A stretch of 64,000 bases of DNA from Sorangium cellulosum (GCF_004135735.1 NZ_CP012670.1:8999501-9063500), one strand, 5' to 3'; positions 16,833 to 27,107 are shown, counted from the stretch's first letter. Notes: generated from the letters alone by a model not told the origin. Translations and numbers: made by a program.

Positions 16833-17828
16833 ATGACGCCCACCCCGCACGACGCCCTCTTCAAGGCCACCTTCAGCCAGCCGGAGCACGCGGCCGCGGC
16901 GCTCCGCCAGGTGCTGCCGCCGGCCCTGGCCGCCCGCATCCAGTTCGGGTCGCTCGCGCTGCTGCCCGGCAGCTTCATCGACGAGAAGCTCGCCGCGAGC
17001 CACAGCGACCTGCTCTTCTCCGCGAGCATCCAGTCCGCGAGGCGCGAGCAAGCGTCGATATTGCTCTACCTGCTCTTCGAGCACCAGAGCACGACGCACC
17101 CGCTCATGGCCTTCCGTCTCCTCGAGTACATGGTGCGGATCTGGCAAAGCCACCTGCAGCGCCATCCGAGGGCCACGCGCCTGCCGGCGATCTTGCCCGT
17201 GGTCCTGCACCACAGCGACACCGGCTGGACCGCGGCGGTGGCCTTCCAGGACCTGATCGACTTGCCGCCGGAAACCCTGGCGCTCATCGCCGAGTACGTG
17301 CCGCGCTTCCGGTTCGTGCTGGACGACATCAGCGCGGAGACCGACGACGCGCTGCGGGCGCGGGCCATGACCGCGCTGGGGCGCCTCGTGCTCTGGTGCC
17401 TGCGGCACGCCCGCCACCCCGAGGAGCTGGTGGCGCGCCTGTCCGCATGGACCGAGGTGGTCCGGGAGGTGCGTCTCGCCCCCGGCGGTGGGGCTGCGCT
17501 CTCGCGCGTGTGGCGGTATATCTTGAACATCGCCGACCCGGCCCGGCCCAGGGAGCTGCTCGAGCGGCTGCTCCTCTCGGCTGGGCCGGAGGCGAAGGAG
17601 GAGATCGTGACCATCGCAGATTACCTTCGCGAGCAGGGCCGCCTCGCGGGCGAGCGCGAGGGCCGGCTCGAAGGGCAGCGGAGCACGTTGCTCAAGCTGC
17701 TCCGGCTGCGCTTCGGCGAGCTCCCGGCACAGGTCGTGGCGCGCGTCCGCGCCGCCGACGCCGCGCGGCTCGAACGATGGACCGAGCGCGTCCTCTCGTC
17801 GCCCACCCTCGACGACGTCCTGCTCTAG
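16833..17828 (+). CDS. Rpn family nuclease, copy 1
   Basis: A 331-aa Rpn/YhgA-like PD-(D/E)xK protein. The N-terminal nuclease core has D59 (HSDLLF) and the E83-H-Q85 strand (YLLFEHQST), followed by FRLLEYMVRIWQ, typical of the family. The C-terminus is a charged helix with one GRLAGERE unit and then a conserved RSTLLKLLRLRFGELP tail. Rpn proteins are DNases first linked to recombination and later to toxicity and phage defence. ATG 16833 starts the conserved MTPTPHDALFK. A promising internal start lies at GTG 17607. The gene and its leader (from about 16747) are duplicated about 1.1 kb downstream with near identity, so duplication or gene conversion is recent. Confidence 0.9.
   Translation: MTPTPHDALFKATFSQPEHAAAALRQVLPPALAARIQFGSLALLPGSFIDEKLAASHSDLLFSASIQSARREQASILLYLLFEHQSTTHPLMAFRLLEYMVRIWQSHLQRHPRATRLPAILPVVLHHSDTGWTAAVAFQDLIDLPPETLALIAEYVPRFRFVLDDISAETDDALRARAMTALGRLVLWCLRHARHPEELVARLSAWTEVVREVRLAPGGGAALSRVWRYILNIADPARPRELLERLLLSAGPEAKEEIVTIADYLREQGRLAGEREGRLEGQRSTLLKLLRLRFGELPAQVVARVRAADAARLERWTERVLSSPTLDDVLL
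17607..17828 (+). other. Candidate internal ORF of rpn copy 1
   Basis: In-frame GTG (codon 259) preceded by AAGGAGGAG with 5 nt between GGAGG and the GTG. Translation from it would give a 73-aa C-terminal polypeptide (VTIADYLREQ...). E. coli rpn genes are known to make such C-terminal short forms, which inhibit the full-length nuclease. The site also simply encodes AKEEI, so chance is possible. Confidence 0.45.
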
Positions 17829-17967
17829 CGCAGAAGCGGCCCTCCGCCCCGGTGGCGGAACACCTGGAGCCGCGCTCCCTGCGCAATCTGTGATCGCGGC
17901 GCAAGCGCCCCCGGAATCCCTGGGTAGAGCCTCGCCGCCGGCGCACAGCGCCCGCGGGGCCGCCCCC

Positions 17968-19089
17968 ATGACGCCCACCCCGCACGACGCCCTCTTCAAG
18001 GCCACCTTCAGCCAGCCGGAGCACGCGGCCGCGGCGCTCCGCCAGGTGCTGCCGCCGGCCCTGGCCGCCCGCATCCAGTTCGGGTCGCTCGCGCTGCTGC
18101 CCGGCAGCTTCATCGACGAGAAGCTCGCCGCGAGCCACAGCGACCTGCTCTTCTCCGCGAGCATCCAGTCCGCGAGGCGCGAGCAAGCGTCGATATTGCT
18201 CTACCTGCTCTTCGAGCACCAGAGCACGACGCACCCGCTCATGGCCTTCCGTCTCCTCGAGTACATGGTGCGGATCTGGCAAAGCCACCTGCAGCGCCAC
18301 CCGAAGGCCACGCGCCTGCCGGCGATCTTGCCCGTGGTCCTGCACCACAGCGACACCGGCTGGACCGCGGCGGTGGCCTTCCAGGACCTGATCGACTTGC
18401 CGCCGGAAACCCTGGCGCTCATCGCCGAGTACGTGCCGCGCTTCCGGTTCGTGCTGGACGACATCAGCGCGGAGACCGACGACGCGCTGCGGGCGCGGGC
18501 CATGACCGCGCTGGGGCGCCTCGTGCTCTGGTGCCTGCGGCACGCCCGCCACCCCGAGGAGCTGGTGGCGCGCCTGTCCGCATGGACCGAGGTGGTCCGG
18601 GAGGTGCGTCTCGCCCCCGGCGGTGGGGCTGCGCTCTCGCGCGTGTGGCGGTATATCTTGAACATCGCCGACCCGGCCCGGCCCAGGGAGCTGCTCGAGC
18701 GGCTGCTCCTCTCGGCTGGGCCGGAGGCGAAGGAGGAGATCGTGACCATCGCAGATTACCTTCGCGAGCAGGGCCGCCTCGCGGGCGAGCGCGAGGGCCG
18801 CCTCGCGGGCGAGCGCGAGGGCCGCCTCGCGGGCGAGCGCGAGGGCCGCCTCGCGGGCGAGCGCGAGGGCCGCCTCGCGGGCGAGCGCGAGGGCCGCCTG
18901 GCAGGTGAGCGCGAGGGCCGGCTCGAAGGGCAGCGGAGCACGTTGCTCAAGCTGCTCCGGCTTCGCTTCGGCGAGCTCCCGGCACAGGTCGTGGCGCGCG
19001 TCCGCGCCGCCGACGCCGCGCGGCTCGAACGATGGACCGAGCGCGTCCTCTCCTCGCCCACCCTCGACGACGTCCTGCGCGAGCGCTGA
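17968..19089 (+). CDS. Rpn family nuclease, copy 2 (long repeat form)
   Basis: A 373-aa protein, nearly identical to copy 1 over the nuclease core, with the same D and E-x-Q residues. One visible change is Arg to Lys in RHPKATRL. The main difference is six GRLAGERE units instead of one in the C-terminal charged helix. The end is DDVLRER instead of DDVLL. The leader upstream of ATG 17968 repeats the sequence before copy 1, including a gcgcaatctgtgatcg block. The same internal AAGGAGG-GTG site occurs at 18742. The added repeat should lengthen a helix or coiled coil without affecting the catalytic domain. Confidence 0.9.
   Translation: MTPTPHDALFKATFSQPEHAAAALRQVLPPALAARIQFGSLALLPGSFIDEKLAASHSDLLFSASIQSARREQASILLYLLFEHQSTTHPLMAFRLLEYMVRIWQSHLQRHPKATRLPAILPVVLHHSDTGWTAAVAFQDLIDLPPETLALIAEYVPRFRFVLDDISAETDDALRARAMTALGRLVLWCLRHARHPEELVARLSAWTEVVREVRLAPGGGAALSRVWRYILNIADPARPRELLERLLLSAGPEAKEEIVTIADYLREQGRLAGEREGRLAGEREGRLAGEREGRLAGEREGRLAGEREGRLAGEREGRLEGQRSTLLKLLRLRFGELPAQVVARVRAADAARLERWTERVLSSPTLDDVLRER
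18742..19089 (+). other. Candidate internal ORF of rpn copy 2
   Basis: In-frame GTG 18742 preceded by AAGGAGGAG at the same spacing as in copy 1. It would give a 115-aa C-terminal polypeptide containing all six octapeptide repeats. Size would therefore scale with repeat number. Confidence 0.45.
18772..18915. repeat. 24-bp coding tandem repeat (6 units)
   Basis: Six 24-bp units, each coding GRLAGERE. The first five are almost identical and the last has drifted (gcaggtgag). Copy 1 has one unit and the truncated copy has three, so the array expands and contracts in frame. Confidence 0.93.
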
Positions 19090-19166
19090 GCGGGGCGGCC
19101 CTGCTGTACCCCTAGAGCGACCAACGGATTGAAAGGCGAAGAGGACGCGAGAATTCAACGCAATGG

Positions 19167-19208
19167 CGCGAAGGCGCAAGGAGAAGATCTCTTTCTTGCG
19201 CCTTTGCG
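19167..19208. repeat. Long inverted repeat (hairpin)
   Basis: aaggcgcaag at 19171-19180 pairs perfectly with cttgcgcctt at 19195-19204, and the stem extends outward through cgcg/tgcg with one G-U pair. The loop gagaagatctcttt can itself partly pair. It lies 78 bp past the stop of rpn copy 2, so it could act as a terminator, although there is no T tract. Confidence 0.7.
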
Positions 19209-19589
19209 TTGATCTCCAGGCTTCCAAGCCGATCGGTGTTCTAGCAAGCAGCCGGTCGAGGTCTCTCCCATCGGAGATCGCCTGTTCTCCGTCTCTCTCC
19301 CTGGCGAGGGCTGGAATTGGTACAGCGATGCGTTCGCGCGCTCTGCTCACGCGGTGCCGGCTCGCGCCTCGCATCGCCATCCGTTGAAATCGCTACCGTT
19401 TCCGGCGACCGCTCGTCATCGACCGGTTTCTCTGGCGGGACGGCTCCGCGGGGGCGAAGAGCGCTTGATGAACAGGCTGAAGCAGCTCCGCCGCGTCGCG
19501 ACCCGACACGAGAAACGAGGCGAACAGCACCTGCCCATCGCCAATTTGGCGGCTGTCCGCCCGTGATAGCGCGCGTTCACCAAAACGCC

Positions 19590-19946
19590 CTAACAGGATG
19601 GAGATGTCTTGCGGCTTGATCCCGTCCTTCGAGGATCGAGCTCAAGGTGTTTTTCACTAACGTTGCGCCGATGCCAACGCTCGAGCACGTTGACGAGGGC
19701 CGCGCGGACCCAGCCCAACGCTGCCCCGAGGCCAGGCGAAGGCTCGTCGCACAGCGTCGGTGCGACCGAGAGCCGCAGCCGGTCCTGAATGATCTCCTGA
19801 GCGCGGCGAATGGATCGTGGATCCCGGCGGTCGAACCAGATGGCTTCGCCAAACGACTCGTCCGCCTCGGGACCTTGGTCCTCCGCGGGCCCGAGGTACA
19901 GGGTCACGGTGTGTCGTCCCAGTGTGGCAGGCGGATCGATCAGCAT
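19590..19946 (-). pseudogene. Possible decayed hypothetical gene
   Basis: A minus-strand frame of about 118 aa whose composition looks protein-like (TVTLYLGPAEDQG, GEAIWFDRRDPRS, RRAQEIIQDRLRL). The open frame also extends protein-like some 20 codons upstream of the ATG at 19946 until a stop, suggesting a 5'-truncated gene. The C-terminal end (SSRKTSPSC) looks random. No family recognised. Confidence 0.3.
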
Positions 19947-20245
19947 GCTCCCAGGAAACAGCGTGAGCCGCGCTCGTGACAGCTCGGTGGCGCAAGCGAA
20001 GACTCTCAGTTACAGCGCGACGCTCACCCCGCAGGCCGTGGCGTGAACGCGGCCCCTGGATGGGATGAATCGGGCCCGGTGTACCGGCGCAAGCGCCGCT
20101 CGTTCGCGGGGTGTCGGGGCTCATCGCGTCCCGCGTCCGATCGGTGAAGAACGCGGCCACGAGATCGCCGGCGTTCACCGTTCACCGCGGGCCCTTGCGC
20201 CGATCTGGGCCTCGCTCGCCTGCGCGACGTAGACGTCGTGCCCGA

Positions 20246-20785
20246 CGCGACGCCCTCGTCAAGGCCACCTTCACCGCGCTGGGGCGCCTCGTGCTCTGGT
20301 GCCTGCGGCACGCCCGCCACCCCGAGGACCTGGTGGCGCGCCTGTCCGCATGGACCGAGGTGGTCCGGGAGGTGCGCCTCGCCCCCGGCGGTGCGGCTGC
20401 GCTCTCGCGGGTGTGGCGGTATATCTTGAACATCGCCGACCCGGCCCGGCCCAGGGAGCTGCTCGAGCGGCTGCTCCTCTCGGCTGGGCCGGAGGCGAAG
20501 GAGGAGATCGTGACCATCGCAGATTACCTTCGCGAGCAGGGCCGCCTCGCGGGCGAGCGCGAGGGCCGCCTCGCGGGCGAGCGCGAGGGCCGCCTCGCGG
20601 GCGAGCGCGAGGGCCGGCTCGAAGGGCAGCGGAGCACGTTGCTCAAGCTGCTCCGGCTGCGCTTCGGCGAGCTCCCGGCACAGGTCGTGGCGCGCGTCCG
20701 CGCCGCCGACGCCGCGCGGCTCGAACGATGGACCGAGCGCGTCCTCTCCTCGCCCACCCTCGACGACGTCCTGCTCGAGCGCTGA
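20246..20785 (+). pseudogene. Rpn copy 3 with internal deletion (nuclease core lost)
   Basis: Residues 7-14 of Rpn (DALVKATF) are fused in frame to TALGRLVLW, which is residue 180 onward, so about 165 codons covering both catalytic motifs are gone. The remaining C-terminal half is intact to the stop, with three GRLAGERE units and an end DDVLLER. The original ATG is not kept; the frame stays open upstream to 20111. The internal AAGGAGG-GTG site (GTG 20510) is preserved and would give 91 aa. It cannot be a nuclease, but it could still express the C-terminal part. Confidence 0.8.
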
Positions 20786-20969
20786 GAGGGTCGAGCACGC
20801 AAGGAAGAGCGGCGCGTGATCGACGACGGCCAGTGCCACCCCGCCGGGCTGCCGCCGGAGGCGTGTGGACCGCCGGGGCGAGCAACGGGTAGCGGCCTCC
20901 ACGCGTCGCCACCCCAGCACGAGCCCGGCGCGAGATGGCAACCCCGGGGTCCGAGCAAGCCGGCGGGCA

Positions 20970-21491
20970 TCACGGCGCCCAGGCCTGATCGTCCGTGTTG
21001 ATGAACCGCACATCGCGCGACGCGCACTCCGCCTCATCAGGGGGCTCCCACAGGTCGCTCGCCATGTCGAAGATGTCGGGCGGCACCACCATCGAGAACG
21101 TCGCCCCCTGCGCGCGGTTCCGCTGCTCCACGCGCTCCCGGCGCAGATCGCGAGGGGCGTCCAGCACATGGATCGTCAGGTCATGGCCGGCGCCGGCCAT
21201 GCGCCGGTAGAACCGCTCGCGGTCGCGCCGCTGGATCAGGCCGATCTCGAGGACCACGTCCGTGCCCGCGTCCATCGTCCTGGTCGCCACCTTCCAGATC
21301 TGTTCGATGCAGCGCCCGGTCCGCTCGACATACCATGAGATGACGCCAGAATCCGGCCTGTCCGGGCTGAAGAGCGTCGCCATCCACTCGTCCAGGTTCA
21401 GGTGGACCGCCGCGTGCTCCCGGACGAGCTGATGCGCAAACGTCGATTTTCCTGCCCCGACCGGGCCGAGGATCAGATGAAGGCGCGCCAT
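20970..21491 (-). CDS. Small P-loop kinase (AAA_33/zeta-like)
   Basis: A 173-aa soluble P-loop protein. The Walker A GPVGAGKST is at residues 9-17, NLDEW holds a likely catalytic Asp-Glu, and DVVLEIGLIQRRDRERFYRRM is a lid-like basic segment. This resembles the AAA_33/zeta-toxin/chloramphenicol-phosphotransferase group of small kinases, whose substrates vary (sugars, nucleotides, antibiotics). The ATG at 21491 starts right at the beta strand before the P-loop. It stands alone, 119 bp upstream of the exporter genes' 3' end on the same strand. Substrate unknown. Confidence 0.82.
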   Translation of the reverse strand: MARLHLILGPVGAGKSTFAHQLVREHAAVHLNLDEWMATLFSPDRPDSGVISWYVERTGRCIEQIWKVATRTMDAGTDVVLEIGLIQRRDRERFYRRMAGAGHDLTIHVLDAPRDLRRERVEQRNRAQGATFSMVVPPDIFDMASDLWEPPDEAECASRDVRFINTDDQAWAP

Positions 21492-21610
21492 GCACCGAGG
21501 CTGCCCGTCGGCCTTCGGGAGGTCAACAGCCGCGCCACCACGGCCAGCGCAGCGGGTGGTGCGGCCGCGACGAGGCGCGCTCCGGCGCACACCCGTGCTC
21601 GACGACGGAG

Positions 21611-22825
21611 CTACCGCACCTCCACCCGCGCCCCGTCCTCCAGCGCGTCGCTCGGATGCACCACCACGCGGTCCCCCTCGCCGAGCCCCGCGAGCACCTC
21701 GGCGTCGCTGCCGCTGCGCTTGCCGATCTCCACCTCGCGCAGGTGCGCGCGGCCGTCGGCCAGGACGAACACCGCCCAGCGATCGCCGCGCCGGAAGAGC
21801 GCGGTCTGCGGCGCCTTGAGGGCGTCGGCCTTCTGCCACACCACGACGCGCGCGTGGACGCGGTATCCGTCGCCGAGCGCCGCGCGGGCCTCCGGAGGAC
21901 CGGAGAAGTCGGCGATCACGTTGACCCGCTGCTCCTCGACGCCGAGCGCCGAGACCTTGGTGAAGCCGCTCGGCTCGACGAGGCGCACCCGGGCCTCGAG
22001 CGGCGCCTCGCCGCCCCAGCGCTCGACGCGCACCTCGGCGCCCGGCTTCACCGCCACGGCGTCGGCGGAGAGCAGGTCGATCACGATCTCGAGCGCGCCC
22101 GGGTCGCCCAGCTCGAGGATCGGCGCCCCCGCCTGGAGGAGCGTCGCGCTCTCCTGGAAGACCCGCAGCACCGTGCCGTCCACGGGGCTCTCCAGGGCCA
22201 CGCTGCCGTCGCCGCCGCCCGCCCGCCGGGCGGGCGCGCCGGGCGCGGCGGGCCTCATGCGCACGAGGGCGGCCTCGGCCGTCTGCAGCTCGTACTGGGC
22301 CACGCGCGCGCCGAACTTTGCGCTCTCCAGCTCGGCCTGGGCGGCGCGCTCGCGGAACTCCGCCGCCTCCAGCTCGGCCTGGGGCACGCCGCCGCGCTCG
22401 TGGAGCGTCCTCACGCGCGCGAGCTCGACGCGGGCCTGGGCGAGCGACGTCTCGGCGAGGGCGACGCGCGCCTTCACCTGGGAGACGCCGGCGCGCGCGC
22501 TCCGGGCGTGCGCCTCGGCCTGGGCGCGGGAGCGGGCGTCGAGCAGCGGCGGGTCGATGGGCGCGATCTCGACGAGCGCGGCGCCGCGCTCCACCCGGTC
22601 GCCAGGGTGCAGCTCGAGGCGGGGCATCTGCCCGCTCACGGGCGCGGAGATCACGAAGCGATCCTTGATGCGCGTCCGGCCGTCGCCGTCCACGGTGACC
22701 ACGAGCGGGCCGCGCGTCACCGCCGAGGCCTCCACCAGCGCGGGCTTGGGCAAGGACGCCAGCGCGATGGCCCCGACGAGGAGCGCGGCGAGCACGGCGT
22801 AGAGGATCTTCCGGGCGATGTTCAT
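21611..22825 (-). CDS. Membrane-fusion protein of ABC exporter
   Basis: A 404-aa HlyD/MacA-type adaptor. The N-terminal membrane anchor covers residues 8-26, then a lipoyl-like half (TVDGDGRTRIKDRFVISAPV), a long coiled coil rich in Ala/Glu/Arg (about 95-190), the second half-motif ALESPVDGTVLRV, and a C-terminal beta barrel. It would link the inner-membrane FtsX-type permease to an outer-membrane exit duct. The start is 3 bp past the permease stop, so translation is coupled. Confidence 0.92.
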   Translation of the reverse strand: MNIARKILYAVLAALLVGAIALASLPKPALVEASAVTRGPLVVTVDGDGRTRIKDRFVISAPVSGQMPRLELHPGDRVERGAALVEIAPIDPPLLDARSRAQAEAHARSARAGVSQVKARVALAETSLAQARVELARVRTLHERGGVPQAELEAAEFRERAAQAELESAKFGARVAQYELQTAEAALVRMRPAAPGAPARRAGGGDGSVALESPVDGTVLRVFQESATLLQAGAPILELGDPGALEIVIDLLSADAVAVKPGAEVRVERWGGEAPLEARVRLVEPSGFTKVSALGVEEQRVNVIADFSGPPEARAALGDGYRVHARVVVWQKADALKAPQTALFRRGDRWAVFVLADGRAHLREVEIGKRSGSDAEVLAGLGEGDRVVVHPSDALEDGARVEVR

Positions 22826-22828
22826 GCG

Positions 22829-25194
22829 TCAGTCCCTGGTCTTGAGCACGCCCACGAGGTCGAGCTGGTCGACGCGGCGGCGCACCAGGAGCGCCGAGAC
22901 GGCCGCGGAGACGAGCACCACGAGCGCGGCGTACGCGTAGGTCGAGGGGTGGATGATCAGCGGGAACCGGAACAGCTCGGTGTCCTCGTAGGCTTTGCAC
23001 ATCGCCCACGCGAAGTAGTACCCGAGGCCCAGGCCGAGCGGGATGCCGGCCAGCGTGGTCACGCCCAGCTCGCCGAGCAGGATCAGGCTGACCTCGGCGC
23101 GGGTGAAGCCGAGCACGCGCAGGCTCGCCAGCTCGCGGCTGCGCTCGGCGAGCGCGATGCGCGCCTTGTTGTAGACCACGGCGAAGGCGATGATGCTCGA
23201 GAAGACGACCTGGATGGCGCGCATCACCCCGAGGTTCTCGCCCATGATCTTGTCGAAGCTCTCCAGCGCGGCGCGGGTGGTGCTCACCCCGGCGACGGCG
23301 GGGGTGCGCTTGAGCCGCTCGTAGGCGGCCTCCTCGCCGAGGCGGTCGACGGCGAGGTAGGCGCCGGAGATGGAGTCGCCCTCGCCGAGGAGGCGGTTCA
23401 GGGCGTCGAGATCCATGGCCGCCGAGGCGCCGACGAGGTCGTCGATCAGGGCCGCGACCGGGACCTCCCGCACCGGGCGGCGGCCCTCGAGGACCTCGAC
23501 CGTGAGCACGTCGCCGGGGCGGACGCCGAGCTTGCGCGCGAGGTAGACGCCGAGGAGCAGGCCCTCGTCGGGGAGCGGGACGAAGGCGCCGTGGCGATCG
23601 ACGGTGCGGTGCAGGACCGCGTCGGGCGAGGCGCCGACGATCGCGGTGCGGTGCTCGCGGTGGCCGGCGCGCAGGGCGACCGGCGCGGCGCGCATCGGCT
23701 CGACGTGGAGGACGCCGGGCACGTGCGCGAGCTCGCTCAGGGCGGCGCGGGGCACGGGCTGGTAGAAGAAGACCGCGGCGTCCTCGCCCTGCACGAGGCG
23801 AAACTGCATGTTCATCATGTACTGGCCCGCGTCCTCGGTGAAGCGGCCGACCACCACGATGGAGACGGCGACGGCCACGCCCGCGGCGCCGAGCAGCGCC
23901 TTCACCGGGCGGCGCGAGACGTTGCGGAGGATCATCCGCGCGGCGGGCGAGAGCAGGCGGCCGAGGCCGAGCCGCTCGACCAGGGTGGGCCTGTAGCTGG
24001 CCGGCGCCTCGGGGCGCATGGCCTCGGCCGGGGGCAGGCGGACGGCGCGCGCGACGGCGAGCGCGACGCCGAGGGTCGCGGCGACGACGCTGATCAGGGC
24101 GCCGAGGGCGGCGGTGCCCGCGGTGATGCGCAGCTCGAGCACGGGGAAGCGGTAGAACTCGGCGTAGAGGCGCGTCATCCCGTCGCCGAGCCACAGGCCC
24201 ACGAGGACGCCCGCGGCCGCGCCGGCGAGCACCAGGAGGAGGGCCAGCGCGAGGTAGTGCCGGCCGATCGCCCAGCTCGAGTAGCCGAACGCCTTGAGGG
24301 TCGCGATCTGCGTGCGCTGGGTGCTGATCACCCGGGAGATGACGACGTTCAGCAGGAAGGCGGCGACGGCGAGGAAGAGGGAGGGGACGATGGTGGCGGT
24401 CGAGCGGAGCTGCTGGAACTCGTCGGAGAGGAACCGGTCGGAGATCTGCCGATCGCGGCCGTGCGCGCCGAGGCCGCCGTAGGGGGCGAGGGCGCGATCG
24501 AGGGCGGCGATGACGTCGCCCTCGGACGCGCCGTGGGCGAGGGTGAGGGTGAGGTCGTTGAAGGCGCCGCGCATGTCGAGCGCGGCGCGGAGGGCCTCCG
24601 CGCCCATCCACATCACGGCGAAGCGCTCGTCGTCCGGCCAGGGGCTGGTGCCGCTGATCTGGTAGACGTACTCCGGCGAGAGGGCGACGCCGACGATCTG
24701 GAGGCGGCGCATGCGGCCGTTCACCACCACCTCGACGCTGTCGCCGGGGCGGAGGCCGCGCTTGTCGGCGAACGCCTCGCCGAGCAGCACCTCGTCGTCG
24801 CGGCCGGGCTCGATGTAGCGGCCCTCGCGCAGGTAGAGATCGTTGAGCATGGGGGCGCGCCGCTCGGGGATGGAGATGAGCCTCCCGGTGAGGGGCTCGG
24901 CGACGCCCGGGAGCGCGAGCGTGACGTCCGTGACCACGCGGGTCTGCGCCTGCAGCACGCCGGGGAGCCCGGCGGCGCGCCGGCCCACCGACTCCGGGGC
25001 CCGCGTGACGCGCGCGAACACGTGGGCGAAGCGGTAGTCCTCGTAGTAGGCGGCGCGCGTCAGCTCCAGCGAGTCGAGCGCGCTCCGCGAGGCCACGAAG
25101 ACGGCCACGCCCGCGGCGACGACCAGGAGGATCGCCAGCGCGGGCCCCCGCATCTGCCAGAGGTCGCGGAGGAGCTTGCGATCGAGGGCGCGCA

Positions 25195-25195
<1 letters not shown>
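22829..25195 (-). CDS. FtsX/MacB-type ABC exporter permease
   Basis: A 788-aa permease with two FtsX domains. A first membrane helix lies at residues ~15-38, then a periplasmic domain, three helices around 270-400, another at ~425-445, a second periplasmic domain, and a final three-helix block around 660-780. FLAVAAFLLNVVISR and TQIATLKAFGYSSWAIG, and later RELASLRVLGFTRAEV, are typical FtsX coupling-helix regions. The start ATG 25195 overlaps the ATPase stop as TGATG; the in-frame GTG one codon earlier would also work. Such systems move lipids, lipoproteins or small molecules out of the membrane by mechanotransmission. Substrate not evident. Confidence 0.92.
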
Positions 25196-25965
<770 letters not shown>

Positions 25966-26252
25966 GACGGGAGAGGTCCGCGCCGCAGGTTCGCCGATCG
26001 GCGGCCCGTCCGCCAGCGCGCATTGACACGTCACGTCTCCAGCGCGCCGGCCGCATCTGGCGATCGAGGACCGGGAGGAGCAGGGCAGTCTCACGGTCGC
26101 GCGCCGCGCGTCGCGCGTGAAGGTGGCAGATCGCGGGGGCGATCGTACACTCGGGTCTCCTTGACTGCTTCGGACGAGGGAGGAACAGAGCGCATCCCGC
26201 CTCTCGGCTCCCCCCTCGGCCGGACTCCCCGCGTTGGTATGAGGAGGCGCTC

Positions 26253-27107
26253 TTGACGAATCTTGCCCCGCGAACAGCGCGCTTCGGCTGGAGCGCTGTG
26301 CCACGGCTGGCCACCCTGCTCTCGACAGCCTCATGGCTCTCTCTCGCCGGGTGCTCCCTCGACCCCCAGTTCATCGGGCGAGAGCGCGAGGGTTCTTCTC
26401 CCCCCGACGACGGCTTCGGCGGCAGTCTCCCGCTGCTGCCGAGCGATGATCCGGGCAGCAAGCCCGGCTGCGCCCCGCGGCTCGAAGGGGTCGTGCGCGA
26501 CTTCAAGGCGTTCGGGACCGAGGGCGGACACCCCGATTTCGAGCAGTTCGAGGGGGAAGGCATGGCGGGCATCGTCGAGGACGAGCTCGGCCCCGACAGG
26601 AAGCCCGTTTATGCGTACGACGGGCCCACGCCCTACACCACCGGGCGCGAGCATTTCGACCAGTGGTTCCGGGACGTGCCGGGGGTGAACCACGCGATCC
26701 GGCACGTCATCCCCCTCGACGTGAGCGATCAGGTGTTTCGCATCTTCCACAGCGACGAGTTCTTCCCCATCGACGGCCGGGGCTGGGGCAACCAGGACCG
26801 GGACCACAACTACGGCTTCACGTTCGAGCTCCACATGATGTTCGAGTACAGGGGCGGGGACGACTTCATGTTCGGCGGCGACGACGACATCTGGGTCTTC
26901 ATCAACAACCGCCTGGCGATCGACATCGGCGGGGTCCACGGTTCGGCGTTCATGGTCGTCGACCTGGACGAGATGGCCGAGGAGTACGGCCTCGAGCTCG
27001 GGGAGCGGTACCCGCTCGACATCTTCTTCGCGGAGCGCCGCAGCGGGGGCTCGAGCCTCCTGATCTCGACGCTCAAGTACACGAACTGCGACCCGATCCT
27101 CCTGTAG
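26253..27107 (+). CDS. Fibro-slime domain lipoprotein
   Basis: A 284-aa protein starting at TTG 26253, preceded by GAGGAGG with good spacing. The signal peptide ends SLAGC, lipidated at Cys34. The mature C-terminal part is a fibro-slime/PA14-like domain with MFGGDDDIWVFINNRLAIDI and GGVHG, plus HNYGFTFELHMMFEYRG. In other organisms this domain is found in extracellular matrix and adhesion proteins, so a cell-surface role in slime or matrix is likely. Its last 35 bp overlap tail-to-tail with the membrane protein gene on the minus strand. Confidence 0.88.
   Translation: MTNLAPRTARFGWSAVPRLATLLSTASWLSLAGCSLDPQFIGREREGSSPPDDGFGGSLPLLPSDDPGSKPGCAPRLEGVVRDFKAFGTEGGHPDFEQFEGEGMAGIVEDELGPDRKPVYAYDGPTPYTTGREHFDQWFRDVPGVNHAIRHVIPLDVSDQVFRIFHSDEFFPIDGRGWGNQDRDHNYGFTFELHMMFEYRGGDDFMFGGDDDIWVFINNRLAIDIGGVHGSAFMVVDLDEMAEEYGLELGERYPLDIFFAERRSGGSSLLISTLKYTNCDPILL

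Larger units (their letters stand above)
19090..20245. other. Accessory spacer without a confident gene
   Basis: About 1.15 kb between rpn copy 2 and the truncated copy. It has a strong inverted repeat (19167-19208) and one doubtful minus-strand frame (19590-19946). Base composition is less GC-rich than the flanks over 19120-19640. No convincing start, domain or ribosome site was found elsewhere, so it looks like decayed DNA. Confidence 0.55.

Noticed and set aside
19163..19387. Plus-strand 74-codon frame starting at the hairpin
   Set aside because: The start lies inside an inverted repeat and the translated sequence has no protein-like pattern.
20970..24611. A 1213-codon minus-strand frame whose end contains the small P-loop kinase
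   Set aside because: Upstream of 21491 it is an Arg/Pro/Ala-rich shadow of the exporter genes; only 20970-21491 is coding.
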